From positions 1-42,317 of IMG/VR virus record IMGVR_UViG_3300043395_001677: a DNA stretch of 42,317 nucleotides; one strand, 5' to 3'. Position 1 is the first letter of the stretch. Each line of letters opens with the position of its first letter. This document shows, in pieces, positions 1 to 8,815 of the stretch. Made by a program: the position numbers and the translations under genes. Under the pieces are notes generated by a model. The model was not told the origin of the DNA. It saw only the letters and a list, made by a program, of their open reading frames with translations, and searched no databases. This DNA is from a virus.

Positions 1-318
1 GTTGTCAGAGAAGACGCCTTCCAGCATATCGTTCAGCATCCCGATGTCACCATTGCCGATAACCCGCCATTGCCTGATAACCGCCTCCGCCTGTGTCTTC
101 GTGGTGACGTGTATCCCGTTCAGGATGGCGTCACGGAAACGGACGGACTGCCCCAATGCCGACTCATTGATTTTGTCCACGTCCACAAGCGCACGCAGGG
201 CAACGGGCAGGGCAAGGATGCCGCCGTCAACGCCCGCCATAAGCGTTTCAATGTACAACGCCATCAGCGCGGCGATAATCAATTCCTCTTCCTCTTCCCA
301 AAAGTCATAGTCGGGCAT
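1..318 (-). CDS. Phage head morphogenesis protein (Mu F / SPP1 gp7-like), N-terminal part
   Basis: This is the first 106 codons of a 188-residue protein. The gene starts at ATG 318-316, overlapping the end of the portal gene by 14 bases, runs off the left edge in frame and continues at 42190-41942. The N-terminal part (starting MPDYDFWEEEEELII) is helical and carries no motif of its own. The family call rests on the C-terminal part, which has the CPIC and HPRC signature. Proteins of this family sit next to the portal and help head assembly or DNA ejection. The in-frame continuity across the junction is the best evidence that the molecule is closed. At 188 residues it is short for the family. 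Confidence 0.85.
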   Translation of the reverse strand, partial: MPDYDFWEEEEELIIAALMALYIETLMAGVDGGILALPVALRALVDVDKINESALGQSVRFRDAILNGIHVTTKTQAEAVIRQWRVIGNGDIGMLNDMLEGVFSDN

Positions 319-1699
319 TTTTGACCTCGTTCACCACGCGCCGCTTTTGCTTTTCCAGAAACGGCACAAGTGCCTCCTTCCAACGTCGCTCAAAGTCACG
401 CCGCCTTGCGTCATCCATTGGGACGGCGGAGTACTGCTCGTCTGGGTTGTTGAAGCGTTGCCGCATTGCCTCCGCCGCCGCTTGTTTCTGCTGTTGCGTT
501 TCTGCCCGCTCCTCTTTCAGTTGTTCGGGCATCCGCTCAGGCAGTCCCGCCATCTGGCGCAACCACAACTCATCGCCTTCATCGAATGTTAGGAAGTCTT
601 TGACGCTGGACAGGAACGCGCCGATCTTGGCAATGTCGGCATTATTGGCGGGGGTGTGTTCCAACCATACCCGCTTCACATCCTCCTCCCGCGCCCCGTT
701 GATCTTCAGCAGGCGGGGAATGGCGTACTTCGTGAACGTCTCAGCGATAATGTCCGCAAGCGCATTTACGGAAGTCATAAAGAAGTCTGTAGCGTTCTCT
801 GCCAATGCAAACGAGCCGACGTTATTTTGTCCCATCAAAAGGAACTGGACGAAGAACGCCGTTGCAATACGCTTCTCGTACCGCTCTATCGCCGCGCCCA
901 AGTCGGCAAATGACTTGCCCGCCCCAGACAATAAAAGCGCGTCCCACCCAAACGGAAGGATAAGTCCCGCCTGCTCATCGTTCCGCATGTTTCGGACCAC
1001 CTTCGCCGCCTTGCTTGCGTCGCTGTTGTCGTCGTCCTCGTTGGTGTCTGCGCCTTCGGGCAGTTTGATAACGGGCATACCGTTGGTGTCCCGCTCAAAA
1101 CCTATCGCCTCGAATTGTTGCAGGTTCTTGAGATAGTAGTAACTCGTCCACGCCACGCGCAGAAGGGAACGCCCCTCGGGGTTGTTCCGCTCGTTGCGCG
1201 TCCTGAACAATAGCAGTCGCTCCATTGGCAGGAATTGAGCGCGGTACAACGGCGCGCCCATCTGGGTGACGCCGACCAGTCCGCCGTTGTCGTCCAGTTT
1301 CCATTGGTAGACGGTGTTCTGCCCGATGGGGGAGAACTTGTGCCACAGATACCGCCCGCCCACCCTGTCGTAAACGATCTCGAACAGGGAGTATCCCGCC
1401 CAGACGAATGACAACACCTCGGAAATGAAGTCGTTCCAGGACTGTGACATATTCTCCCGCGCCTCGTTCAGTTCGTCCACAAGCGGGTCATTATCTTCCT
1501 CACTGGAAAACTCCCAGGACATATTCCTGACCACCTGCTCGATGGCAAGCAGTCCCGCCCCGATGATGGGGTTATTCAAGCGCATCTCGTTGAAACGCTT
1601 GTATGCCTCCTGTCCGTGAAACTCGCGCAGGAAGTCGTCTTTTATTAGTCCGTTATACTCGACTAAACCGCTGTATGACTGTTGTTTTGTGTCTGCCAT
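305..1699 (-). CDS. Portal protein, Mu gp29-like (DUF935)
   Basis: The 464-residue product should form the dodecameric ring at the capsid vertex through which DNA enters and leaves. The pattern fits the Mu gp29 portal family: an N-terminal helix pair ending in MSWEFS, a central segment with FVWAGYSLFEIVYD, a Gly/Pro-rich GRSLLRVAW stretch, and a C-terminal helical region around ENATDFFMTSVNALADIIAETF. A Shine-Dalgarno AAAGGA lies before the ATG at 1699. It sits between terminase and the head morphogenesis gene, the normal portal position. The C-terminus is basic and charged, as in clip/crown regions. The family assignment is from remembered pattern, not a search. Confidence 0.82.
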   Translation of the reverse strand: MADTKQQSYSGLVEYNGLIKDDFLREFHGQEAYKRFNEMRLNNPIIGAGLLAIEQVVRNMSWEFSSEEDNDPLVDELNEARENMSQSWNDFISEVLSFVWAGYSLFEIVYDRVGGRYLWHKFSPIGQNTVYQWKLDDNGGLVGVTQMGAPLYRAQFLPMERLLLFRTRNERNNPEGRSLLRVAWTSYYYLKNLQQFEAIGFERDTNGMPVIKLPEGADTNEDDDNSDASKAAKVVRNMRNDEQAGLILPFGWDALLLSGAGKSFADLGAAIERYEKRIATAFFVQFLLMGQNNVGSFALAENATDFFMTSVNALADIIAETFTKYAIPRLLKINGAREEDVKRVWLEHTPANNADIAKIGAFLSSVKDFLTFDEGDELWLRQMAGLPERMPEQLKEERAETQQQKQAAAEAMRQRFNNPDEQYSAVPMDDARRRDFERRWKEALVPFLEKQKRRVVNEVKNARL

Positions 1700-1719
1700 T
1701 GTTCATCCTTTGCCGCGTA

Positions 1720-1956
1720 TTACGGCTCTTGCAATTCCTTACAGATATGTCCTGTTGCTATTCTTTCGCCGCACAGGCGGCAAACAGGAACGGAATAAGA
1801 ATAACGTTGCTTGAATATCCACCATCCTTCCTCCCTTTCGACAAGTTTTTCTGTCCATATTTCGGGCGGGTAGGTGGCGGGGGAACACTCAGACCATTTC
1901 TTCCTCCAATATTCTTTCTCTGCTTGGGTCGGCGGGCAATCTTTCCATGTGTTCAT
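1720..1956 (-). CDS. Small hypothetical protein with Cys pairs
   Basis: The 78-residue protein sits between terminase and portal. I chose ATG 1956 because AGAAAGG lies 7 bases upstream; the longer reading from TTG 1974 lacks such a site. The sequence is rich in Trp and charged residues and ends with CRLCGERIATGHIC, which could bind one zinc ion. I do not recognise a family. Confidence 0.65.
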   Translation of the reverse strand: MNTWKDCPPTQAEKEYWRKKWSECSPATYPPEIWTEKLVEREEGWWIFKQRYSYSVPVCRLCGERIATGHICKELQEP

Positions 1957-1984
1957 TATCAAACCTTTCTGCAAGTTACCTTGC

Positions 1985-3319
1985 CTAATACTTCTTCCAT
2001 CTGCTACCCTCGACGGGTTCTACAAACTTACTCTTTTGTACAGGTTGCCTGTCCGTCAATTTTCCGCCGCCAGTGAGAAGTTCCGTCACCGCCCACACCT
2101 TCGCGTCCAGTCGGTTGGGACTGTCGTCACCGGGCGTCCACATGCACAATTCATCCTCAAGCGCGGCGAACACGCCTACATGGTGGTCACGTCCCTGCTC
2201 CGCTATCGCCGCTATCGGTTCCGCCCGTGTCGCTTTGCCTCGGGACGCCCAGACGAGTTTGACATTTACAAGCGGGTCCACCTGCTTGATAACTGCCATA
2301 ACCATATCGCCGCCGTTGTTCTTCTCTGCTACGATGCAGTCCGCTTTGTGCCTGTGGTACGCGGTAACGGCGGCAGACGCCCACGCCTGCGGACTGCCGT
2401 GCATACTGTCGTCTGCGAGCGTGTAATAGTCCTGCCCCAGACGCCCCGCCGTAATGATGCCCGCTTCGTCACCTGTGGCGCTGGCGGTTGGGTCAACGCC
2501 GACGACGACACGGGTCAGTCCTTCGGGTGCTTTGAGGACACGGTTCCTGTCTATGTCGTCCCGCTTCCACAATGCGCCTGGTACATCGGTCAGCAGTTCG
2601 GCGTTGAGTTCCTGCCTGCCGAGGCGCGTCCCTTCGTATTTCGAGATGACATACTCGAAGAAGCCCGCCGCAAGGTTGGCACGGTTCTCGTAAGTCGTCC
2701 CGCTGGTGATGACATTGCGCGGGTCTTTGAGCAGGTCAACGAGCAGTTTTGTCGGTTTCGGGGTGGTGGTCACAACGCCCTGCGGACGCTCGCCCAGACG
2801 AAGCCCGAACATTGCCTGCTCCCACGCCTCGGGATACCGCCACGAGCCGAGTTCGTCAGCCCATATTTTGTAGTGCTGTTTACCTCTAAGGCGTTCAGGT
2901 TCGTCGGCGGTAAAGATGAGCGATACAGCGCCGTTCGGCCATTCCAACCGCCTTTTTGACGGCAGGTAGACAGGTCGCTCGTTTGGCGGACAAATGGCGA
3001 GGATGCCGCTTTCACCTTCGATCATGATGTCCCTCGCGTCGTCCGCTGTTGCGCCGATGAGGTTGACATAAGCGTTATCCCGCACCCAGTGGCGGACGGT
3101 TTCCGCGCCTGTGCGCGTTTTGCCGAACCCGCGCCCCGCAATGACAAGCCACAGGAAGAACGGGACATCTGGCAGGCGTTGTTTGTCACGCGCCCAAAAT
3201 GACCAGTCATGTTTCAGCGTCTCCAGTTCTTCATCCGTCAGACTGTCCAGCATCTTTTCCCGCACCTGTGGCGGTTGCGATGCTATCCAGTTTGCGGAGT
3301 ATCTCTGCTCTTGTATCAT
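1985..3319 (-). CDS. terL: Terminase large subunit
   Basis: This is the DNA-packaging motor: an ATPase plus a headful or site-specific nuclease that docks on the portal. Walker A is AGRGFGKT (residues 61-68), Walker B is KIWADE (151-156), and a coupling motif TTTPKP lies at 184-189. The C-terminal RNase H-like nuclease begins at VGVDPTA (Asp276), followed by an acidic motif around IVAEKNNGGDMV and a late Asp in NRLDAKVW. The length of 444 residues is normal. The ATG at 3319 has a GAGG site 7 bases upstream, and the gene overlaps the small-subunit gene by 89 bases, which suggests coupled translation. Confidence 0.95.
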   Translation of the reverse strand: MIQEQRYSANWIASQPPQVREKMLDSLTDEELETLKHDWSFWARDKQRLPDVPFFLWLVIAGRGFGKTRTGAETVRHWVRDNAYVNLIGATADDARDIMIEGESGILAICPPNERPVYLPSKRRLEWPNGAVSLIFTADEPERLRGKQHYKIWADELGSWRYPEAWEQAMFGLRLGERPQGVVTTTPKPTKLLVDLLKDPRNVITSGTTYENRANLAAGFFEYVISKYEGTRLGRQELNAELLTDVPGALWKRDDIDRNRVLKAPEGLTRVVVGVDPTASATGDEAGIITAGRLGQDYYTLADDSMHGSPQAWASAAVTAYHRHKADCIVAEKNNGGDMVMAVIKQVDPLVNVKLVWASRGKATRAEPIAAIAEQGRDHHVGVFAALEDELCMWTPGDDSPNRLDAKVWAVTELLTGGGKLTDRQPVQKSKFVEPVEGSRWKKY

Positions 3320-3674
3320 CTGCCTCTTTCGTCAGCGGTTGTCCGCCGCTGGTGATGTCGTGCTTTTCCGTCACCTTGCCCGCTATCCGTTCCGCTATCA
3401 ATTCGGGTTTCTTTTTTATCCAACTGCGAACCATCAACCGCAGGGCATCTATCGTTTCCGACTGCTCCAGCGGTTTCATCGTGCCAGTGTCAAACTCCCT
3501 GCTCAACTCCTCCCAGATAACGGCAAGCAAAATCTGCTCCCCTTCGCGCTGTTCGGGGGACTTTTTACCGCGTCCAGATAACCACCGCCTCGGGTCGTAT
3601 CCCTTCTTAAATCCGCCCTTGCCCTCGGGGTTGTTGCCGCGTTTATCCAGATTTTGCTGGTTCGTTTCGCTCAT
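3231..3674 (-). CDS. terS: Putative terminase small subunit
   Basis: The 147-residue protein lies directly upstream of and overlaps the large terminase gene. The N-terminus is basic and Gly-rich (NNPEGKGGFKKGYDPRRW, then GRGKKSPEQREGEQILL), as in DUF5681-type phage proteins. The segment AGKVTEKHDITSGGQPL resembles the GKPTERIETTGADG-like stretch common near the end of small terminases. The expected role is recognition of phage DNA and regulation of TerL. The assignment rests on position and weak sequence pattern. It overlaps the upstream methyltransferase gene by 4 bases. Confidence 0.6.
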   Translation of the reverse strand: MSETNQQNLDKRGNNPEGKGGFKKGYDPRRWLSGRGKKSPEQREGEQILLAVIWEELSREFDTGTMKPLEQSETIDALRLMVRSWIKKKPELIAERIAGKVTEKHDITSGGQPLTKEADDTRAEILRKLDSIATATGAGKDAGQSDG

Positions 3675-4900
3675 TCCAGTCTCTTTATCTCCAACTCAGG
3701 GAACGCCCGCGCCATGCGATCCAACACAACCGAAGCGAAAGCTGGAGACAACTCAACCATCCTGCATAATCTGCCTTCATTCTCGCAAGCCAGCATTGTC
3801 GATCCGCTCCCGCCAAAGGCGTCGTAAACAACGTCACCACGTTCGCTACTATTCCTTACCATATGTTGCACTAACTCGACGGGTTTCATTGTTGGGTGTT
3901 CTTCGCTTCGCTTTGGTCGTGGATATTCAAAGACGCTCGACTGTGTTCTATCGGGCGTGAAATAATGCGCCCCGTCAGGCTTCCAACCATATAGAATGTT
4001 TTCATGCTTGAAATGGTAGTCGGCACGCGATAATACAATCTGGTCTTTCAGCCACATCAATCCCCAGCGGAAGTCAAAGCCACTACCAGCGAAAGATGAA
4101 ATCAAAGCGGGTAGTAGCGTGCCCGGCGGGCACGCTACATATATTGCCGCGCCTGCAACGCTAAACTCTGCCGCGGTCTTCAATGCAGAACGAATAAACT
4201 CCTCCAACTGGTCAGCGGGAAGGTCGTCGTTTTCTATTTTACGAACCCGATAACCCATCGGGTTCGTCGCTTCTATCTTGTCGCCATAATTCACGCCATA
4301 AGGCGGATCTGTCCACGTCAGGCGCGCGCGATCATCTCCAAACAAACGAGCCACATCCTCCCGCTTCGTGCTATCCCCGCACAAGAGACGATGCTCCCCG
4401 ATCTGCCACAGGTCGCCCGTTTTCACCTGCCACTTTTCCAACAGTTCCGCCGCCTTGTCTATCTGCGGTTCGGCGTCCGCCGTCGGTTTCTCCTCGCCCG
4501 TCAACTCCTGCCATTCTGAATCCGCGAACATCTTGCGGATGTCCTCATCCTCTCCCGCCCATTCTTTCAGGATGTCACCGTCTGGGTCAAAATCCGTCTT
4601 TGCGATCTGGTTTGCCGCCACAGACAACCGCCGCGCCCTCGGGTCATCCGCCGAGGGGATGTCAGTCCGCACCACAATAACGGGGCGCGTCCCGTCGCTC
4701 TCGACTACGATAGGTTCCACGTCCGCGAACTTTTCAGCAGACACCTCCAACCGCGCCGAACCGCTGATAATCTCACCGTCCGCCGCCGCTGTTTGTGCGT
4801 CGATAAACCCGTCACGCTGTAAGGACTGCTCCAACAGTCTCAAACCGTGCGGGGTGTGCTTGTTCGCGTTCTTGCGCTGTGGGATAAATTTACGGGGCAT
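3671..4900 (-). CDS. ParB-like domain fused to N4/N6 DNA methyltransferase (beta class)
   Basis: The 409-residue protein has two parts. Residues 1-100 form a ParB/Srx-like nuclease domain (IISGSAR at 45-50, then RRLSVAANQIA). Residues about 160-405 are a beta-class DNA methyltransferase with catalytic DPPY at 198-201 before HPTMKP (335-340) and the SAM-binding FGGSGST (362-368). The usual IELDP is MVELSP here. Such fusions are known in phages beside terminase genes and probably methylate phage DNA before packaging, either as anti-restriction or as a packaging mark. Base specificity cannot be read from sequence. Confidence 0.9.
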   Translation of the reverse strand: MPRKFIPQRKNANKHTPHGLRLLEQSLQRDGFIDAQTAAADGEIISGSARLEVSAEKFADVEPIVVESDGTRPVIVVRTDIPSADDPRARRLSVAANQIAKTDFDPDGDILKEWAGEDEDIRKMFADSEWQELTGEEKPTADAEPQIDKAAELLEKWQVKTGDLWQIGEHRLLCGDSTKREDVARLFGDDRARLTWTDPPYGVNYGDKIEATNPMGYRVRKIENDDLPADQLEEFIRSALKTAAEFSVAGAAIYVACPPGTLLPALISSFAGSGFDFRWGLMWLKDQIVLSRADYHFKHENILYGWKPDGAHYFTPDRTQSSVFEYPRPKRSEEHPTMKPVELVQHMVRNSSERGDVVYDAFGGSGSTMLACENEGRLCRMVELSPAFASVVLDRMARAFPELEIKRLE

Positions 4901-4958
4901 TCTACCTTTTTCCTCTCAAAATCGCTCCTGTGCGTTCCTGTGGGCGTTTAGCGGCATC

Positions 4959-5168
4959 CTAGACGGGAACCGCCTCCTGAATAATCAAACGCGGGTCAAC
5001 GGGGATGTACTCCCGATGCTTGCGCCTGATGGTGATAACCACTTCCTCACTGGCGGAAATGTTGACGATCTTCGGGCGGGTGTACACCAAAATACGTGGG
5101 GACTCGTCGCCCAAGTCCGCGTACAACTGCGCGAGTTCCATGCCTGCATCGTGTAGTTCGTCTGTCAT
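4959..5168 (-). CDS. Hypothetical protein
   Basis: The 69-residue product begins MTDELHDAGMELAQLYADLG and continues with beta-rich, basic sequence (VVITIRRKHREYIPVDPR). Its start overlaps the stop of the beta-helix gene by 4 bases, so it is the last member of the translationally coupled tail-fibre run. I do not recognise a family. The 58 bases between it and the methyltransferase gene hold nothing I can name. Confidence 0.6.
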   Translation of the reverse strand: MTDELHDAGMELAQLYADLGDESPRILVYTRPKIVNISASEEVVITIRRKHREYIPVDPRLIIQEAVPV

Positions 5169-6109
5169 TTCGTCACCTTGTTATTCCATCCGTTATCTAT
5201 CACCGTGCCGCCTGAAATCGTGACCAAATTACTTTGTGACACGCTCGACAGTTCGGCGGTCAGCACCCAGCCCAAGTCGAGGGTATTATTATATCCGTTG
5301 ACTAATACGTTCCCGCCATCGGTGGCGTAGAAGTTCGGCGCAAGCATCCCGCCGTACCCGTCCCACGTCAGCGCAAGTCCGTCGTTTTGCTCGAACCATA
5401 CGCCGCTCATGGAAGCGTTTGCGCTCCACATCCTGACGCCTTCGCCGCACGCCTGAACACTGCCCCCGTCCCACGAGATATGTCCTCGCAAGTTCGCGCC
5501 CAGGTCGCAAACGATGATGTCAACATCCCGCAACCTTACCAAATTCCCCTGAATATCTAACCCAACCCCAACCCCTGCCAGTTGCATCCTGTTAATGGTC
5601 AGGGTGTAGATGTCTTTTGCAGACAGTCCCGTCTCATAATTCCCGATGCTGACATTCTCAAAGACGCCGCCGTATGAGTACGGGTATCCCAATTCGACGC
5701 CCGTCCCTTCGCCGTGTCCGATCATGATGATATTCGTCATGGATAGTTTGCTACTGTTGGCGGTTGCGATAATATGCCCGCGCAGGATGGAGCCGTTCAG
5801 GAAGTTGTCAGGGTAATTTTCAAGTAACCAGTCCCACTGTTCGTGTCCCAGCGGCGGGGACTGTCCGATCAGCGCAGGACTCACCCCTTGAATATGTACG
5901 TACTTCTCGGCGGGGATGACCGCGTTCCCCTCCCATATCCCGCGCGCCACGATGACCGTCCCGCCGTTCGGCACCGCATCCACCGCCGCTTGCAGACTTT
6001 TGAAGTCCTGCAAATAGACAATGCCCGCCACGTTCGGCGCGGCGTTGATGCGCCCGCCAATCGAACAGGCGGAGAGTAACAGGAGGATGATCAGTAGTGT
6101 TTTTTTCAT
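5165..6109 (-). CDS. Right-handed beta-helix (pectate-lyase-like) lipoprotein, probable tail-spike or surface protein
   Basis: The 314-residue protein starts at ATG 6109, which overlaps the stop of the SGNH gene (ATGA). It opens with a basic and hydrophobic signal peptide and a lipobox LSAC with Cys15, then repeats of parallel beta-helix type (SLQAAVDAVPNGGTVIVARG near the start; later SIGNYETGLSAKDIYTLTINRM and similar coils). Pectate-lyase-like helices are typical of polysaccharide-binding or depolymerising tail spikes. A lipoprotein signal is very unusual for a virion spike. The protein might instead be exported by the infected cell, for example for exclusion or surface modification. The fold is clear; the role is inferred. 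Confidence 0.75.
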   Translation of the reverse strand: MKKTLLIILLLLSACSIGGRINAAPNVAGIVYLQDFKSLQAAVDAVPNGGTVIVARGIWEGNAVIPAEKYVHIQGVSPALIGQSPPLGHEQWDWLLENYPDNFLNGSILRGHIIATANSSKLSMTNIIMIGHGEGTGVELGYPYSYGGVFENVSIGNYETGLSAKDIYTLTINRMQLAGVGVGLDIQGNLVRLRDVDIIVCDLGANLRGHISWDGGSVQACGEGVRMWSANASMSGVWFEQNDGLALTWDGYGGMLAPNFYATDGGNVLVNGYNNTLDLGWVLTAELSSVSQSNLVTISGGTVIDNGWNNKVTK

Positions 6110-7008
6110 ATCGCCCAAAACTCATCGATCTTGCAGGTGGTGGTCACCGTTATGACCACCGTATGCGCTCCGCGTGTGCCGATGTCGTACCCGTTGGGAT
6201 ACAAAGCGAAATCGGTTATCGGGTCGCCGCCGTCAATCGTGACCGTGACCGTCGGGTAGGTGGCGTCCGCGCGGTAAATGCCGAACTTGCGGAAGGTCCC
6301 GCTGTATGTAATGGTCGCGCCAACATCCGAGGACGATATGCTTGTCCCGTCCTCCGTCCACGTTCCCGTCCTGCTATCTTCCGCCGAACCGTTGACAATA
6401 ACGGGGTCATGCTCGTAATCTTCCGCGTCCGCATACGTCCGCGCGGGTAACGGGGTCGGTATCGTCCCGCCCGTTGGCAGGATGTCGTCAAGGTACGATT
6501 CGACTACCGCGTATCCCGTCGCGTTCCAATGGGCGGTGTCCGCGAACCAGTCCGTGATGTGACCTCCGCCCGCCACGTGCGCCTGAATGAGCGCCAATCC
6601 GTCAATGTAGGTCGCGCCGTAAGCATTTAGCACCGTCCGCATCTGCTCGATGGCGGTCAGGTTGGCAGGTATCTCGATCTGGTCATCCGTTGTGGCGTTC
6701 CAGGCGGGGTTGAGTATCCAGATGCACCGCTGCCCCGCCGCACTGCACAACCGCAGGAACGCCTCACACTCCGCCGTGTCGTCCGCCCCGTCGTTTGACT
6801 GGTCAATGACGATGACATCAGCGGTTGCAAGGTCGCCCTTGCTGACCAGGTTGGGGAATGTCGCCCATCCGCTAACCGATATGTTCAGGAAGGTGTAAAC
6901 GTACTCAGGATGGTCGTTAAGTAATCCAGTTTGTGCAAGCGGTCTGTACCCGATTGAACTCTGTGTATTGCTTGAGCCAGCCCATCCAATTACCATCGGC
7001 TGACTCAC
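6106..7008 (-). CDS. SGNH/GDSL-like hydrolase in the tail-fibre cluster
   Basis: The 300-residue protein starts at GTG 7008, overlapping the preceding stop (GTGA). An SGNH hydrolase domain fills residues 5-175: nucleophile region AGSSNT (Ser12), an Asn in QSND (Asn72), and a C-terminal D-x-x-H in FADTAHWNATGY (Asp157, His160). Family members remove O-acetyl or other acyl groups from polysaccharides. Residues 180-300 look like a beta-sandwich carbohydrate-binding module (TWTEDGTSISSSDVGATITYSG...). In this position it probably deacylates the host surface glycan during adsorption. Block I is GSS rather than GDS. Confidence 0.78.
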   Translation of the reverse strand: MSQPMVIGWAGSSNTQSSIGYRPLAQTGLLNDHPEYVYTFLNISVSGWATFPNLVSKGDLATADVIVIDQSNDGADDTAECEAFLRLCSAAGQRCIWILNPAWNATTDDQIEIPANLTAIEQMRTVLNAYGATYIDGLALIQAHVAGGGHITDWFADTAHWNATGYAVVESYLDDILPTGGTIPTPLPARTYADAEDYEHDPVIVNGSAEDSRTGTWTEDGTSISSSDVGATITYSGTFRKFGIYRADATYPTVTVTIDGGDPITDFALYPNGYDIGTRGAHTVVITVTTTCKIDEFWAI

Positions 7009-8039
7009 TCCACAAAAAAACGGTTCAAACTGTTCCCTCCCCCTGTGTGGAAGTAGCCCGCTCGCGTGCCTGTCAGTACATTGGTCGTTTTATCCGTGTC
7101 CGCCTGTACGTTGTTATAGTACAGCCCAACCGTCGAACCGCTCATGCGAATTTCCAAATCGTGCGCCGCGTTATCCGCCGCTTCCATGTAGGTCGGGGAA
7201 ATCAACGTGGCGGGAACGCCTGACACGAACTCGATCAGACCCACGTACAGCCAACCCGTCCCGCGATAAGCGACTTTATAAGCAAGTAAATAGTTCTGCG
7301 GGTTGGTGTCACTGTCCAACCGCGCCACACAACCTAAAACCCTTTGCGGTGCGGTGGTGATAAGTCCGCGCACCTTGACAACCCCGTCTGTCTGCCCTGT
7401 GTCCACGCTGGCAAACAGCGTTGAGGTGGTCGCTAGTTTGAGACTCATGTCATCCACAATCACGGTGTCAGGTGTTGCGCCCACGTCTTTTATCGGGTAG
7501 AAAAACAGTGTCCCCGTACCCTTTGTGAGTATTGTGCCAGATAGTTGGGCATAGGTCGCGGAGTCGTGCGGTTCGCCATAGGCGGAACATAAATTTAATC
7601 CGCTGTTTTGGTAAAAGTCTACCATCGTCGTGCCGTTCTCGCCCGCTGTGCGCTTGCCCCATGAACTGCCGATATACCACCTGCCCCCAAGTGGTGTAAG
7701 AGGTTGATACAAGGCATTGTTTGCCGCCGCCGCGATAAACGACTGTGCTTTGCTCCCGCCGTGCGCGTCCGCCGATTGTTCAACTGTCGGACTGCCAGAG
7801 GCGGTCAAGTTCTCGTTCAACCCATCAGTGTATGTCCCTTCCAGTCCTGGGTCGGTCAATAACTCATCGCCCAGCGTCGGGGTATTGACCACCACGCCGC
7901 TCGAAACCGTGAACGTCGCCCCGCTCCAGGGACTTGGCAATGCGCCATCTGCAAGCGCGGACGGGTCGAGGGTATAAGGCAGGGACAATCCCCCGCCCCC
8001 GCCGCTCATGAACAACAGTTGTTTGATTGCTTTGTTCAT
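7005..8039 (-). CDS. Tail fibre / receptor-binding protein with jelly-roll domains
   Basis: The 344-residue protein has a short N-terminus with a Gly5 run, then two beta-sandwich-like parts: residues about 50-200 (CBM-like; SADAHGGSKAQSFIAAAAN, later TVIVDDMSLKL) and about 205-344 (ConA/laminin-G-like; NYLLAYKVAYRGTGWLYVGLIEF...AHDLEIRMSGSTVGLYYNN...AGYFHTGGGN). That architecture is common in phage fibres and adsorption proteins. It overlaps both neighbours by 4 bases. The exact role is inferred from fold pattern and from the neighbouring SGNH and beta-helix genes. Confidence 0.7.
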   Translation of the reverse strand: MNKAIKQLLFMSGGGGGLSLPYTLDPSALADGALPSPWSGATFTVSSGVVVNTPTLGDELLTDPGLEGTYTDGLNENLTASGSPTVEQSADAHGGSKAQSFIAAAANNALYQPLTPLGGRWYIGSSWGKRTAGENGTTMVDFYQNSGLNLCSAYGEPHDSATYAQLSGTILTKGTGTLFFYPIKDVGATPDTVIVDDMSLKLATTSTLFASVDTGQTDGVVKVRGLITTAPQRVLGCVARLDSDTNPQNYLLAYKVAYRGTGWLYVGLIEFVSGVPATLISPTYMEAADNAAHDLEIRMSGSTVGLYYNNVQADTDKTTNVLTGTRAGYFHTGGGNSLNRFFVE

Positions 8040-8815
8040 ACATACACCTTTAGCGGGTCAACGTACCCGCTCGTTTTCTCCAGCATCACCACTGGCAGTT
8101 TTACAGGTATCTTTGTTACCAGCGGGATGAATGACGGACGACTGCCGTTTTGCGGAAAGTCCACAATCAAGGGCGGCAACAGGTTTCCGTCTGTGTCCCT
8201 CAGCGGACGCCCGCTTGCATCCCTGCGGAACATCTTTGACACGGCGCGGAAATACAACCAGGGGCGGGCTTGCAACCACGCGAGAGTCGGAACGCTGTTT
8301 ACATCCAGCGTATCAAGAATGACATAACTTCCATCCTGCCGACCTGATACCGTTGCGCCACCACAAACACGCACTTTGTCAAAGGCGGGTAGTTTATCGC
8401 TCGATAGGTCAATGCGGTTGATGTAGTCGCGCCGCGCTACCGGCTTATAAGTCGGGTCATAGTCCTGCCCTACGTTGTCATGCCAAAAACCCGTCCCATT
8501 CATAAAGGCGCGGTGATCGTGATATACCGCACGCCAGTTCATACCTTCGATGCCCTCACACATGGCAAAAGACAGGCGTTGCCATGCCTCGTCCATCGGT
8601 ACAGTCTGCTCCCCATAGCACCAAAAGACCTCGGGCAGTTCGTCTCGAAAAAAAACATCCTCCGCCGCGTTGTTCAATTGCCCGTGTCCCGTCCACGTGA
8701 TTCCAAGTTTCCATATCTCGAAATCGTGGCGCACTCTCCACAACTGGTTCGGCGGTTGGATGACGGGCGGGGGTTGCGGTTCGGACTCAACTCCGAACTT
8801 TACGGTCACTTTCAT
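8036..8815 (-). CDS. Unrecognised protein of the tail-fibre/lysis cluster
   Basis: The 259-residue protein starts at ATG 8815, which overlaps the methyltransferase stop as ATGA; a longer in-frame reading to 8959 would lie entirely inside that gene. The sequence is rich in Trp, Tyr and Asp (DFEIWKLGITWTGHGQLNN, MNWRAVYHDHRAFMNGTGFWHDN) with a PPPVIQPP linker near residue 18. The His/Asp-rich centre could bind metal. I do not recognise a family. It may be a tail-tip or fibre-attachment protein given its neighbours. Confidence 0.65.
   Translation of the reverse strand: MKVTVKFGVESEPQPPPVIQPPNQLWRVRHDFEIWKLGITWTGHGQLNNAAEDVFFRDELPEVFWCYGEQTVPMDEAWQRLSFAMCEGIEGMNWRAVYHDHRAFMNGTGFWHDNVGQDYDPTYKPVARRDYINRIDLSSDKLPAFDKVRVCGGATVSGRQDGSYVILDTLDVNSVPTLAWLQARPWLYFRAVSKMFRRDASGRPLRDTDGNLLPPLIVDFPQNGSRPSFIPLVTKIPVKLPVVMLEKTSGYVDPLKVYV

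Noticed and set aside
1874-2959. Long + strand reading frame opposite the terminase gene
   Set aside because: It is the shadow of a well-supported terminase gene; composition is low-complexity Arg/Val/Phe with no motif or ribosome site.
7005-8039. Endosialidase or other enzyme in the fibre protein
   Set aside because: Only beta-sandwich binding patterns are visible; no catalytic motif.
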